Shown: positions 18,827 to 27,030 of the stretch, one piece after another
Position numbering within the stretch: the first letter of the stretch is position 1
Layout of the letters: every line of letters begins with the position of its first letter
DNA from: Rhizobium sp. ASV20
GTDB taxonomy: Bacteria; Pseudomonadota; Alphaproteobacteria; Rhizobiales; Rhizobiaceae
DNA: 45,664 bases
NCBI RefSeq assembly: GCF_016429015.1
Contig: NZ_JAELTU010000045.1
Location: 1-45,664, forward strand
Reading direction: 5' to 3'
Position numbers and translations under genes: made by a program
Notes under the pieces: model-generated
The model's database searches: none
What the model saw: the letters and a program-made list of their open reading frames with translations, nothing else
Told to the model about the DNA's origin: nothing

Positions 18827-19723
18827 TTATCCCCACTTCATCTCGCCTTTTACGACCTTGGCGCCGAGCTCAAGGGAACCGACATCGGCGAGACTGGGAT
18901 ACCGCTTGGTCATCGCCGCGATCAAAGCCGCGCTGTCCTTGGCCTTCTGTTCTTCCTCATGGAAGGCGATCAGATAGTCGCGCGTGAACGTGACGGCTTG
19001 AAGACCCTGTGGCGCGCCTTCGGTCTGGTGAGCGGGAATGACGATCGACGGCTTACGGGCCGCCAATTCGTCAAGCGCCTTGATCCATGCCTGGCGTTTT
19101 TCGGGGGTGGCTTCGTCGGCGACCCAGACGTGAATGCCCGAGGATACCAGCACGCCGCCGAAGACGGCCTTGAGGGACGGAACCCACAAATATCGACGAT
19201 CGTGCATGCTGGGAATATCGACGATTTCGATCTTCTCGCCGTCGAGTTCCAGTGCCTTTAGATCCGACGCCGTCGGAATGACGACATCGGATAATGTCTG
19301 TGGGCCGTTTTCCTTTAGTTGCGGTCCCCAGGTGGCGAGCTTGCCTTCGATATTGGCATGGATGGCGGCGACCGTGGCAGGCTTGGCGATTACCTTCGCA
19401 TCTGGAAAGGCTTCGACGATCGGCCGGAGGCTGAAGTAATAATCTGGATCGTTGCAGCTCACATAGATGATGTTCAGGTGCTTGCCCGTCGACTTGATGG
19501 CATCTGCGACGGCGCGCCCATCGGAGAGCGTGAATCCGCCGTCGAGGAGGATCGCCTCCTTCTTTCCGGTAAGCAGCACGGGCGTGCGGCGAAAACCTGT
19601 CTCGGGCGCCTGGAAATATCGCCAGTCGAGCTTGGAGCCCGCGGCGCGGGAGGCGGTCATGGGAACAAGCGAAATGGCGCTGGCGGCGAGGGAGAGTTTC
19701 AATGCATCACGTCTGGTAAACAT
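18827..19723 (-). CDS. Tat-exported metallo-beta-lactamase-fold protein with degenerate metal site
   Basis: The gene encodes 298 residues. The N-terminus TRRDALKLSLAASAISLVPMTASRAAG carries a twin-arginine-type signal. The fold is recognisable from LLTGKKEAILLDGGFTLSDGRAVADAI, YVWVPSLKAV-like and VIPAHQTEG segments. The usual HxHxDH motif is replaced by CNDPDY (C90 to Y95), and the position where such proteins carry a zinc-bridging Asp reads GGVLVSSG, with Val. The late His of IPAH is kept. It therefore either binds metal in an altered way or is not a hydrolase. It lies 25 bases downstream of the DsbA-like gene, in one operon. Family alternative: a lactonase-like MBL protein. Confidence 0.8.
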   Translation of the reverse strand: MFTRRDALKLSLAASAISLVPMTASRAAGSKLDWRYFQAPETGFRRTPVLLTGKKEAILLDGGFTLSDGRAVADAIKSTGKHLNIIYVSCNDPDYYFSLRPIVEAFPDAKVIAKPATVAAIHANIEGKLATWGPQLKENGPQTLSDVVIPTASDLKALELDGEKIEIVDIPSMHDRRYLWVPSLKAVFGGVLVSSGIHVWVADEATPEKRQAWIKALDELAARKPSIVIPAHQTEGAPQGLQAVTFTRDYLIAFHEEEQKAKDSAALIAAMTKRYPSLADVGSLELGAKVVKGEMKWG

Positions 19724-19748
19724 GCTGGTTCCTTTGTCGTTCGTGAGG

Positions 19749-20387
19749 TCAAGCGGCTTTCAGATGCGCCATGAGGTTGTCATAGCTGCTGAAGAGGGCA
19801 CTGGCGTCCAGAAGGCGCTGATGCCCACCTCTGTCGGTCACCAGGGCTGGAACTCCGTTCGCGCCATGTCGGCGGAACAGATGCTGGCCCTCTGCGATGA
19901 GTTGCCGGTTATCGGCAAGTAGTTGGCCGGAACCTTCGATCAGCAGGCTGGCTGCATCCGCGAAGCCTCCCGAGGAGAGAACGTCTGCGAGGACGGGCAG
20001 GCTGGTGATGTCGAGTCCCGTCACATATCGGGCATGCTGGATGAGGCGCAGCGCATCGAAGCGCTTATGATGGTCCGCAGCCCCGGCCGCCGTGATGGCA
20101 AGAGTGGCGGCACCCGAGTCGAACAGCGTGCCTGCCCTGTTCAAGACCTTTGACCGGTAGTCCTCGGAAAATGACTGACCGCTCAGACGTTCGATGCGCT
20201 GATCGTTCGACCAGGCATAGGCAGCAAATGATGCATCCATCTCGCGTGCGCCGGATCCAGAAAACAGGCCGGTCGGAAGCAGACGGACGTCGACGCCCGC
20301 CGACAGCAGGCGCCCGATCATCGGGCTGGCGCCATAGCACCATCCGCATAAGGGGTCGAAGAGATAAGTGGCTGACAATTCCGGCAT
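19749..20387 (-). CDS. DsbA family thiol oxidoreductase-like protein
   Basis: The gene encodes 212 residues with no signal peptide. The thioredoxin-fold active site is LFDPLCGWCYG, giving C14-G-W-C17. The cis-Pro loop is GANGVPALV near residue 178. The all-helical insertion in the middle matches the DsbA / 2-hydroxychromene-2-carboxylate isomerase superfamily, in particular the cytoplasmic FrnE-like members. The CxxC favours a redox role over an isomerase. It is first in a two-gene operon with the Tat-exported MBL-fold protein and divergent from a LysR regulator that probably controls it. Confidence 0.82.
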   Translation of the reverse strand: MPELSATYLFDPLCGWCYGASPMIGRLLSAGVDVRLLPTGLFSGSGAREMDASFAAYAWSNDQRIERLSGQSFSEDYRSKVLNRAGTLFDSGAATLAITAAGAADHHKRFDALRLIQHARYVTGLDITSLPVLADVLSSGGFADAASLLIEGSGQLLADNRQLIAEGQHLFRRHGANGVPALVTDRGGHQRLLDASALFSSYDNLMAHLKAA

Positions 20388-20452
20388 GGATCATGTCCCC
20401 TGTTTGTGAGACCTGATCATCTCAGCTCTTGCCGAGTAGATAAATATCGGCC

Positions 20453-20473
20453 AATCGTACAGACCGTATGATT
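20453..20473. promoter_or_regulatory. Candidate LysR operator in the dsbA-like/lysR divergent region
   Basis: AATCGTAC (20453-20460), AGACC, GTATGATT (20466-20473) is an inverted repeat with one mismatch, containing the T-N11-A pattern favoured by LysR proteins. It lies 16 bases upstream of the lysR start and about 65 bases from the divergent start. Confidence 0.45.
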
Positions 20474-20488
20474 TGATCAGACAATGAC

Positions 20489-21400
20489 ATGAGCGAACTC
20501 CTCAATCTCAACAGGCTGGTTTTCTTCACCTCCGTCGTGGAGACCGGTTCATTCACCGCCGCCGGCGAGCGACTTGGCGTTGCCAAGGCCGTGGTCAGCC
20601 ACCAGGTCGCGCGTCTGGAGGAGGAACTTGGCGTCTCCTTGCTGATGCGGACGACCCGGCGGTTGCATGCAACGGAAGAGGGGCGCGTCTTTTACGATCG
20701 CTGCGTGATCATCCTGCGGGAGGCCGAAGCCGCCTATGGCGAAATGTCCCTTCATGCAAGCGAACCGGCTGGCACGTTGACGCTGACCGCACCATTGGAT
20801 TACGGCGCCGCGGTCGTGGCGTCCGTGGTTGCCGCGTATCGCGAGCGCTTCCCGCAGGTACGTGTCGATCTCATCTTCGATGACAGCGTTATCGATCTCG
20901 CCAACGGCCAGGTGGATTTGGCAATCAGGGTCGGCTGGCTCAGCGACATGAGCAACAAGGCGCAGCGGCTCGGCACGTTCCAGCAATATCTGGTGGCGAC
21001 GCCGACGCTTGCGGCACGTTTCCCCAAAGTCATAGAGCCGTCCGGCCTATCGGAACTCCCCTGGATCGAGAATGCAGTGCTGCGCCAGCCGCTGCGCTGG
21101 GTGTTTTCGCGGGAAGGTCATCGATCCGAAATTGTCGAGATGCGCTCTGCTGTGCGGACGGACAAGACGCCATCAGCCTATGCCTGCGTGAAGGCCGGCA
21201 TAGGCGTTTCGGTGTTTCCGGATTACATGGTCGTGGACGACATCGCGGCCGGGCGCCTGCAGCAACTGGTTCCCGAGTGGACGTTGCCTGCAGGCGGGAT
21301 TCACGCGGTGTTGCCCATCGCCCGCTTTCGCCCCGCCAAGGTGCGGCGGTTCATCGAGATGATGCAGGCCGCCGAAAGAGGCCGCCGCGGGCACGCTTGA
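20489..21400 (+). CDS. LysR family transcriptional regulator
   Basis: The gene encodes 303 residues. The winged helix is at 5-62 (LNRLVFFTSVVETGSFTAAGERLGVAKAVVSHQVARLEEELGVSLLMRTTRRL). The substrate-binding domain follows, with GTLTLTAPLDYGAAVVASVVAAYRERFPQVRVDLIF and VDLAIRVGWLSD, typical of the subgroup that regulates divergent oxidoreductase genes. It faces the DsbA/MBL operon across 101 bases and is followed in the same direction, after 109 bases, by the molybdenum hydroxylase genes. Either could be a target; the divergent one is the usual arrangement. Confidence 0.92.
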   Translation: MSELLNLNRLVFFTSVVETGSFTAAGERLGVAKAVVSHQVARLEEELGVSLLMRTTRRLHATEEGRVFYDRCVIILREAEAAYGEMSLHASEPAGTLTLTAPLDYGAAVVASVVAAYRERFPQVRVDLIFDDSVIDLANGQVDLAIRVGWLSDMSNKAQRLGTFQQYLVATPTLAARFPKVIEPSGLSELPWIENAVLRQPLRWVFSREGHRSEIVEMRSAVRTDKTPSAYACVKAGIGVSVFPDYMVVDDIAAGRLQQLVPEWTLPAGGIHAVLPIARFRPAKVRRFIEMMQAAERGRRGHA

Positions 21401-21509
21401 CTTTTCAATGTGTTTTCGAGGTTGCTTAACAACATTCTTGCGAAATACGAGATCTGGTGATCTAAATTAGCGGCAGGGAACGCTCCAAGAGCATTATGGA
21501 GTCAGTGCC

Positions 21510-24335
21510 ATGAATAGGACCTTTTCTCGTCGGAATTTTTTGAAGGCAAGTGTAGCGGCAGGCGTTGCAATCAGGGTGACGTTCCTTGCTCCCAGGGCCG
21601 AGGCGCAATTGATCGAGACGCCGCCGCGACCCGGTCCTGATTGGCTGAACAAGGGAGGCAAGCCGAAATACCGCCTTGATGCCATCGCCAAAGTCACCGG
21701 TGAAAAGACCTTCTCACGTGACTATCGCGCTCGCGATCTCGAGGGGTGGCCAAAGGAACAATCGCACGCGTTCCTGCTGCATGCGACCAGAACGGATCTT
21801 GCCTTTACCGGCATCGATCTCAAGGTGCTTGGAGAGGATCTGAAGCCCGATCGCATGGTGCTGCATGAAGATCTGGCCGCCGACGGCATCGAGATCCCTG
21901 TCCCTGGTTTTTACGGAGACGTTTTCCTGGTGCCGAAGGGAGAGACGGCGCGCTTGCTCGGCCAGCCTGTGGCTTTGCTCGTCTATCACGACTTCGCCCG
22001 TTATGATGCGGCCAAGCGCCTGGTGCGCTTCGATGACAGTGTTGTGCGTTATGGCGGCAAGGCGGCATCCACGACACCCGGGCCTTATGCCTCTGCACGC
22101 TATGTGCGCATCGATGGTGGCGATCCCTCTGCTGAGGATCGGTATTCATCCCTGAAAGACACCGTGATCCGAGCTGGCTTCAAGGGCGATGAGCCGCAAT
22201 GGCCGGCCGCCGGCGACGGCGACGCCATGGCGCGCGGGATGGCTGCAGCGGCGGAAATCGAACGGGAGATCGCGGCAGCCGGTGATGACGTCCTGGTGCT
22301 GAAGCGGCACTTTTTTTCGCAGTCGACCGATGCCTCTGCCATGGAAGCCGACAATGGTAACGTCTGGTATGATGCGGCAAGCGGGATCCTGCATGCGATG
22401 ATCGCGACGCAGTCGCCCTATGAAGTGGCCGAAGTCTCCGCTCATATGGTCTCGAAGTCGAAATATCCTTTGAAGGAAGTCGACCTTCGGGTTGGTTATA
22501 CTGTGGGCTACGGCACCAAGGACCACGCGATTTTCCCCTTCTATTGCGTGCTGGCGGGACTCTATGGCGATGGCAGGCCGGTGCGCCTTGCCAATGATCG
22601 CTACGAGCAGTTTCAGATGGGATTGAAGCGCCACGCCTTTTGGATGGACAATGTGCTGGTGGTCGACCGCAAGACCGGGCAGTTCCGCGCCATGACCGGC
22701 GTCTATAAGAACGATGGTGGTGGACGCGAGAACTTCTCGCCCTCCGTCGGTGCAGTCGGAGCGACGGCAGCGCAGGCGATTTACTATCTGCCGAAGAGTG
22801 ATTTCTCGGCGGCGACCGTTGCATCGCGGGCTGTCGATGCCGGTTCGACCCGTGGCTACGGCACGCTGCAGACCATGTCGGCAACCGAGATGATGGTTGA
22901 CGAGGTGGCGGAACTCATCGGCATGGATGTCATGGATCTGCGGCTGAAGAACGTGCTGCGTTCGGGCATGAAGAACCAGCAGGGCGCCATTCCCGCCGGC
23001 GCCATGCGTCATGAGGAGATTATTCACCGGGCGCGCGAACATCCGCTCTGGAGCGAACGTCAGAACAAGAAGGCGGCCTTCGAAGCGGCGAACCCCGGCA
23101 AGAAATATGGCGTAGGCTACGGCCATGTTCATAAGGATTACGGTACCGGTGCCGAGGCCGCGCTTGCCGCGGTCGAGTTCGATGCCAAAGGGCGATTGAA
23201 GCTCGCGCATGTCGCTCATGAAATCGGCACGGGCGCGACCACCTCGCAGGCCATCATGGTGGCCGATATCCTCGGCGTAGCGCCAGATGACACCGAATAT
23301 GGCAAGGTGCGTTGGCCGCAAATGCCGCTCGAAACCACCGATCAGCCCTATACCACGCCGCAGGACGAGGAAGATCAGCGCATGCGGAACCCGCGCTGGA
23401 CCCCGTCATTCACATCGCCGATGAGCGCGTCCAACAGCGTCTACTATCTCGGCCATGCGACACGGGAAGCGGCACAAGCGCTGATCGATCTCTCCATCTG
23501 GCCGGCAGCGCGGGCGTTGTGGTCGCAGGGTATCGGCGGCGGCCAGATCGCGCCGGAGGCGGTGCGCCGCCGCGATCTGCGACTTGCAGGCGGAATGGTC
23601 AATGCCGCGGGCCTGCAGCCGCTCTCCTTCGCGGAGGTCGCGGCCGAAGCCCATCGGCAAGGGCTGGTCACCGGGGTGACGGTCCATACTTTCAATCGCT
23701 GGCAATGGGCGGAGGCGGAGTTCGATCTCGGGACGCTCGGGCAGCACCATTTTGCCATCGATGCCTTGGCCGTACGCTATGGTGACGGGGCGTCGGCCGA
23801 GCGCAAGGCGCTCATGACACTGGATGGCTGGCAGTTCGTGGATCGCAAGACCGTGACCTACCCGCCGGTCCAGCGCAACAATGCCGGCGTGACCTATTAT
23901 ACCCCCATGGCCACCCTTGCCGAGATCGTCGTCGATAGCGCGACCGGTAACGTCTCCCTGCTTTCGCATCATTCCATCATGGACTGCGGTCGGCAGATCG
24001 TGCCGGAACTGGTCTCGGGGCAGATTCAGGGTGGGCTTGCCATGGGGATCGGTCATGCTCTCAAGGAGTTTTTGCCGCTCTACGAAGACGGACCGGGCGA
24101 CGGCACCTGGAACTGGAACCGCTACCAGCTTCCGATGGCAAAGGATGTTGCCGTATGGACGCAGACCTACGAGATCCTGCCGGCGCTGTCTGAAACCGAC
24201 ACGCCCAAGGGGATGGCGGAAGTGGTCATGATTGCCGTGGTCCCGGCAATCGCCAATGCCGTCGCCCATGCCATCGGCAAGCGGTTCTACAGCTTGCCGA
24301 TCACCTCTGAAAAGATCCTGGAGGCGCTGTCATGA
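21510..24335 (+). CDS. Periplasmic molybdenum hydroxylase, Mo-cofactor subunit (xanthine dehydrogenase family)
   Basis: The gene encodes 941 residues. The twin-arginine signal SRRNFLKASVAAGVAIRVTFLAPRAEA fits export in folded form with cofactor. ATGG-GAGT about 8 bases upstream serves as the ribosome-binding site. An Ald_Xan_dh_C-like domain begins near residue 45 (YRLDAIAKVTGEKTFSRDY). The Mo-binding part includes STRGYGTLQTMSATEMMVDEVAELIG, HEIGTGATTSQAIMVADILG, IVPELVSGQIQGGLAMGIGHALKE and a C-terminal KGMAEVVMIAVVPAIANAV. The Glu in GMAEV is at the position of the catalytic base in this family. It matches the IorB/PaoC-like branch that works without a FAD subunit. The substrate (aldehyde or N-heterocycle) cannot be read from sequence. 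It overlaps the next gene by ATGA. Confidence 0.9.
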   Translation: MNRTFSRRNFLKASVAAGVAIRVTFLAPRAEAQLIETPPRPGPDWLNKGGKPKYRLDAIAKVTGEKTFSRDYRARDLEGWPKEQSHAFLLHATRTDLAFTGIDLKVLGEDLKPDRMVLHEDLAADGIEIPVPGFYGDVFLVPKGETARLLGQPVALLVYHDFARYDAAKRLVRFDDSVVRYGGKAASTTPGPYASARYVRIDGGDPSAEDRYSSLKDTVIRAGFKGDEPQWPAAGDGDAMARGMAAAAEIEREIAAAGDDVLVLKRHFFSQSTDASAMEADNGNVWYDAASGILHAMIATQSPYEVAEVSAHMVSKSKYPLKEVDLRVGYTVGYGTKDHAIFPFYCVLAGLYGDGRPVRLANDRYEQFQMGLKRHAFWMDNVLVVDRKTGQFRAMTGVYKNDGGGRENFSPSVGAVGATAAQAIYYLPKSDFSAATVASRAVDAGSTRGYGTLQTMSATEMMVDEVAELIGMDVMDLRLKNVLRSGMKNQQGAIPAGAMRHEEIIHRAREHPLWSERQNKKAAFEAANPGKKYGVGYGHVHKDYGTGAEAALAAVEFDAKGRLKLAHVAHEIGTGATTSQAIMVADILGVAPDDTEYGKVRWPQMPLETTDQPYTTPQDEEDQRMRNPRWTPSFTSPMSASNSVYYLGHATREAAQALIDLSIWPAARALWSQGIGGGQIAPEAVRRRDLRLAGGMVNAAGLQPLSFAEVAAEAHRQGLVTGVTVHTFNRWQWAEAEFDLGTLGQHHFAIDALAVRYGDGASAERKALMTLDGWQFVDRKTVTYPPVQRNNAGVTYYTPMATLAEIVVDSATGNVSLLSHHSIMDCGRQIVPELVSGQIQGGLAMGIGHALKEFLPLYEDGPGDGTWNWNRYQLPMAKDVAVWTQTYEILPALSETDTPKGMAEVVMIAVVPAIANAVAHAIGKRFYSLPITSEKILEALS

Positions 24336-24877
24336 CCCTTTCGTCAAAGCAACTGTCGCTCACTATCAACGACAAGGCCGTAGGCCCGATCGACGTTCCC
24401 GAAGCGATGATGATGCAGGATTTCCTCTACGAGTACCTGAACCTGACGGGGTCGCGCATGGGCTGCGGCCAGGGCATCTGTCACGCCTGTACCGTTCTTC
24501 TGGAAAAGGACGATGGCGCACTTGAGGAAATGCGGACCTGCATCGTCGGTGCTCACTGGTTTGCCGGCCGGAAGGTTCGGACCGTCGAAGGGCACGCCAG
24601 ACGTGACGCCAATGGTGCGATCGTAGAACTGTCGCCGGTACAGCAGGCCTTCATCGAGCATTTTGCCTTTCAGTGTGGTTATTGCACGCCGGGCTTCGTG
24701 ACGGCGGCAAGCGTCCTCATGGACAAGCTCAAGCGCGAGCCGGTCAGGCGTGCTGAACTCGAGCAGGCGATCACGGATACGCTCGGCGCACACATCTGTC
24801 GATGTACCGGCTATGTGCGCTATTTCGAGGCGGTGCGCGATCTCGCCCTCAATACCCCCGGTTTGGTGAAGGCGTAG
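24332..24877 (+). CDS. 2Fe-2S subunit of the molybdenum hydroxylase
   Basis: The gene encodes 181 residues. The N-terminal plant-type ferredoxin domain has MGCGQGICHAC and a later Cys in MRTCIVG. The C-terminal helical domain carries the second cluster motifs QCGYCTPGFV and HICRCTGYVRY, as in IorA/PaoA. There is no signal sequence, so it is presumably carried out through Tat bound to the Mo subunit. It overlaps the Mo subunit gene by 4 bases and is 7 bases from the cytochrome gene. Confidence 0.92.
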   Translation: MTLSSKQLSLTINDKAVGPIDVPEAMMMQDFLYEYLNLTGSRMGCGQGICHACTVLLEKDDGALEEMRTCIVGAHWFAGRKVRTVEGHARRDANGAIVELSPVQQAFIEHFAFQCGYCTPGFVTAASVLMDKLKREPVRRAELEQAITDTLGAHICRCTGYVRYFEAVRDLALNTPGLVKA

Positions 24878-24884
24878 CGCGATC

Positions 24885-26168
24885 ATGATGAGAAAACTGC
24901 TTTGGATTATAGCAGCCGTCATCGTGGTGGGCGCTGCTGGCGCGGGGGCCATTTTCCTGGGCCTGTTTGAGAAAAGCGTAGTCGCGAAGGACATCGACCA
25001 GACTTTGACAGGCGACCAGATGAAGGAGCTTGCCAAGCGCGGCGCCTATGTCGCCGTGGCTGCTGATTGTTATGCCTGTCACACGGCCAAAGGCGGCGCA
25101 CCATGGGCCGGAGGCCTGCCTTTCAAGACACCATTCGGCACGATCTACGCGACCAATATTTCGCCGGACAAGGACAACGGTATTGGCAACTGGACGCGCG
25201 CGGAATTCCATCAGGCCGTGCGCGATGGTGTAGGCAAGCACGGACATCTATATCCGGCAATGCCCTATGCATCCTACCGCAAGATGACGCCGGAGGATGT
25301 CGATGCGGTCTATGCCTATCTGATGACGCGCGAACCGATGAAAGTCGCAAACAAGAAGAACGAGCTGGGCTTTCCGTTCAGCATCCGTCAGGGTCTGACC
25401 TTCTGGAACCTTTTCAACCTGCATTCCGATGTCTCGACGTCGGATGCTACGCGCTCGGCCGTCTGGAATCGTGGGCGCTATCTCGCAGATGCGCTTGCCC
25501 ATTGCGGGGAATGCCACACGCCGCGTAACGTCCTGCAGGGGATGAGGCAGGATGCCTATCTTCAGGGGGCCGTGATAGAGGGAGCAAATGCTCCCGATAT
25601 CACCAAGGACGGCTTGACCCGGATGGGCTTTACGCCAACGGTGCTCGCTGCATTCATGAAGTCCGGCCTCTCGGCGCAAGGGGCAATGACCGGGCAGATG
25701 TTTGAGGTCGTGCATTTTTCGACGCAATACATGACGCCCGACGACCTCGGTGCTCTCTCGGCCTACCTGTTCGACCTCGATGATCCCTCGAAAGGACAAG
25801 CGCCCGTGGCGCCTGTTCCCATCTCGGTCGCGCCCGAACTTGCCGCCTCGGCAAAGCCCACCTATCTCGCTCTGTGCTCAGGCTGTCATGGGATAGAAGG
25901 GCAGGGCATCCCGCATGTGGTGGTGCCACTCGCCACCAATGCGACGTTGCGATTGACCAGTGCGCGCAATCTAGTTCGCGCTGTGGTTGAGGGTATTCCA
26001 GCCCAGCAATTTCCCGGACTTGAGCGCATGCAGCCGATGCCGGGCTTCGGTCATCAACTTGACGACCGCCAGTTGGCGGACCTCGTGAACTGGATGCGCG
26101 AAAGCTGGGGTAATCAGGAATCCAAACTGACGCCGGACGATGTAAAGCAGCTGCGCGAGGGCAAATGA
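24885..26168 (+). CDS. Triheme cytochrome c subunit of the molybdenum hydroxylase
   Basis: The gene encodes 427 residues. An N-terminal membrane anchor or signal (LLWIIAAVIVVGAAGAGAIFLGLF) precedes three CxxCH heme sites: CYACH near 65, CGECH near 207 and CSGCH near 333. Each is followed by the class I cytochrome pattern, with axial Met candidates such as YPAMPYASY and the LERMQPMPGFGHQL region. The three-domain layout resembles the AdhB-type cytochrome subunits of periplasmic dehydrogenases. It would accept electrons from the 2Fe-2S subunit and pass them to the respiratory chain in place of a FAD subunit. Downstream 174 bases are empty. Confidence 0.92.
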   Translation: MMRKLLWIIAAVIVVGAAGAGAIFLGLFEKSVVAKDIDQTLTGDQMKELAKRGAYVAVAADCYACHTAKGGAPWAGGLPFKTPFGTIYATNISPDKDNGIGNWTRAEFHQAVRDGVGKHGHLYPAMPYASYRKMTPEDVDAVYAYLMTREPMKVANKKNELGFPFSIRQGLTFWNLFNLHSDVSTSDATRSAVWNRGRYLADALAHCGECHTPRNVLQGMRQDAYLQGAVIEGANAPDITKDGLTRMGFTPTVLAAFMKSGLSAQGAMTGQMFEVVHFSTQYMTPDDLGALSAYLFDLDDPSKGQAPVAPVPISVAPELAASAKPTYLALCSGCHGIEGQGIPHVVVPLATNATLRLTSARNLVRAVVEGIPAQQFPGLERMQPMPGFGHQLDDRQLADLVNWMRESWGNQESKLTPDDVKQLREGK

Positions 26169-26342
26169 AGCCGGCATAGCGTTAACTCAATATCAGTCGA
26201 TCAGCCGGCTCGAGGAGGCCGGAACCTGGATCGAATTCTGCGCGTCTCAAGATGCCGAACCTATCGATGTGGGTGATCGCCATGTGTAGTGGCTGGAGAC
26301 TTCAAACGGCTGCCAGAATGTGTTTCCGGCCTCCCAGGGTTG

Positions 26343-26717
26343 TCAGCCTGAGACCTTGGTTTCGCTATTCAAGCGCCGCGCTTCCTTGGCCTGCCTCACG
26401 ACATACATGGCCTCGCCGACGAGCTCGCGTCGCCGCTGCCTTGCAACGATGATGGCACGTGCCCGCTCAGCGTCCGTTGCGACAATGTTGGCCGGCGGTA
26501 CGGAAACTTCGTTCTCAATCATGTCAATCAGCAGGTTGCGCATCACTCCAGTCTCTTCCTGCAGACGCTCCAATTCCCCAATCAACGGGGAAGCCTTCAA
26601 CCTGTGGCCAATCGCGTCATCGATTGCCTTTTCGGCCAGCCGCGTTCGCACGGCAAAGAAGCGTGCAATGAAAAACGTGCAAACAACTGCGCACAACGTG
26701 AAAATGAGGTACGGCAT
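26343..26717 (-). CDS. Small membrane-anchored helical protein, unknown family
   Basis: The gene encodes 124 residues from the ATG at 26717, set by AGGAG 8 bases upstream. An N-terminal membrane helix MPYLIFTLCAVVCTFFIARFFAV is followed by a charged, largely helical, coiled-coil-like tail (IGELERLQEETGVMRNLLIDMIENEV... DAERARAIIVARQRRRELVGEAMYVVRQAKEARRL). No catalytic motif is visible. I do not recognise the family. The long helical cytoplasmic or periplasmic tail resembles phage-shock or scaffold-type small proteins, but that is only a shape comparison. Confidence 0.65.
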   Translation of the reverse strand: MPYLIFTLCAVVCTFFIARFFAVRTRLAEKAIDDAIGHRLKASPLIGELERLQEETGVMRNLLIDMIENEVSVPPANIVATDAERARAIIVARQRRRELVGEAMYVVRQAKEARRLNSETKVSG

Positions 26718-27030
26718 GGCGAGGCTCCTGTAACCCAACAAAGATTGGGGTGGAGAGCCGAGGTTTCAATAGATGCCACGTGCTGGTCGTGGCGATAAAG
26801 TCTTGGATCATCCCTCAGGGTTGGGGTGCGACCATTCAATCGGTCGAGGGTCGCGATCTGGGTCCGGATCCTCGGCCCCAAGTCGGTTGCTTTAGTCGAT
26901 GAGGCGCGGTACGCCAGCCACAAGTGCCGAGATGGTAGATTTTCTGCCGTTGCTGTCAGTTTTAAAGGGCTTTCCTTCTTCCCGGGCTGCAGGTATCGCC
27001 TTTGAGAGACATCGAAGCTGGGGGCATGGC
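26718..27030. other. Divergent intergenic region, about 310 bp
   Basis: No gene, repeat or clear promoter was seen. An in-frame ATG at 26899 precedes the oxidoreductase gene, but the added 44 residues have no counterpart in the family, so the region is treated as non-coding. Confidence 0.4.

Noticed and set aside
22146..23321. Minus-strand open frame of 391 codons
   Set aside because: It is antisense to the molybdenum hydroxylase gene, whose motifs are clear.
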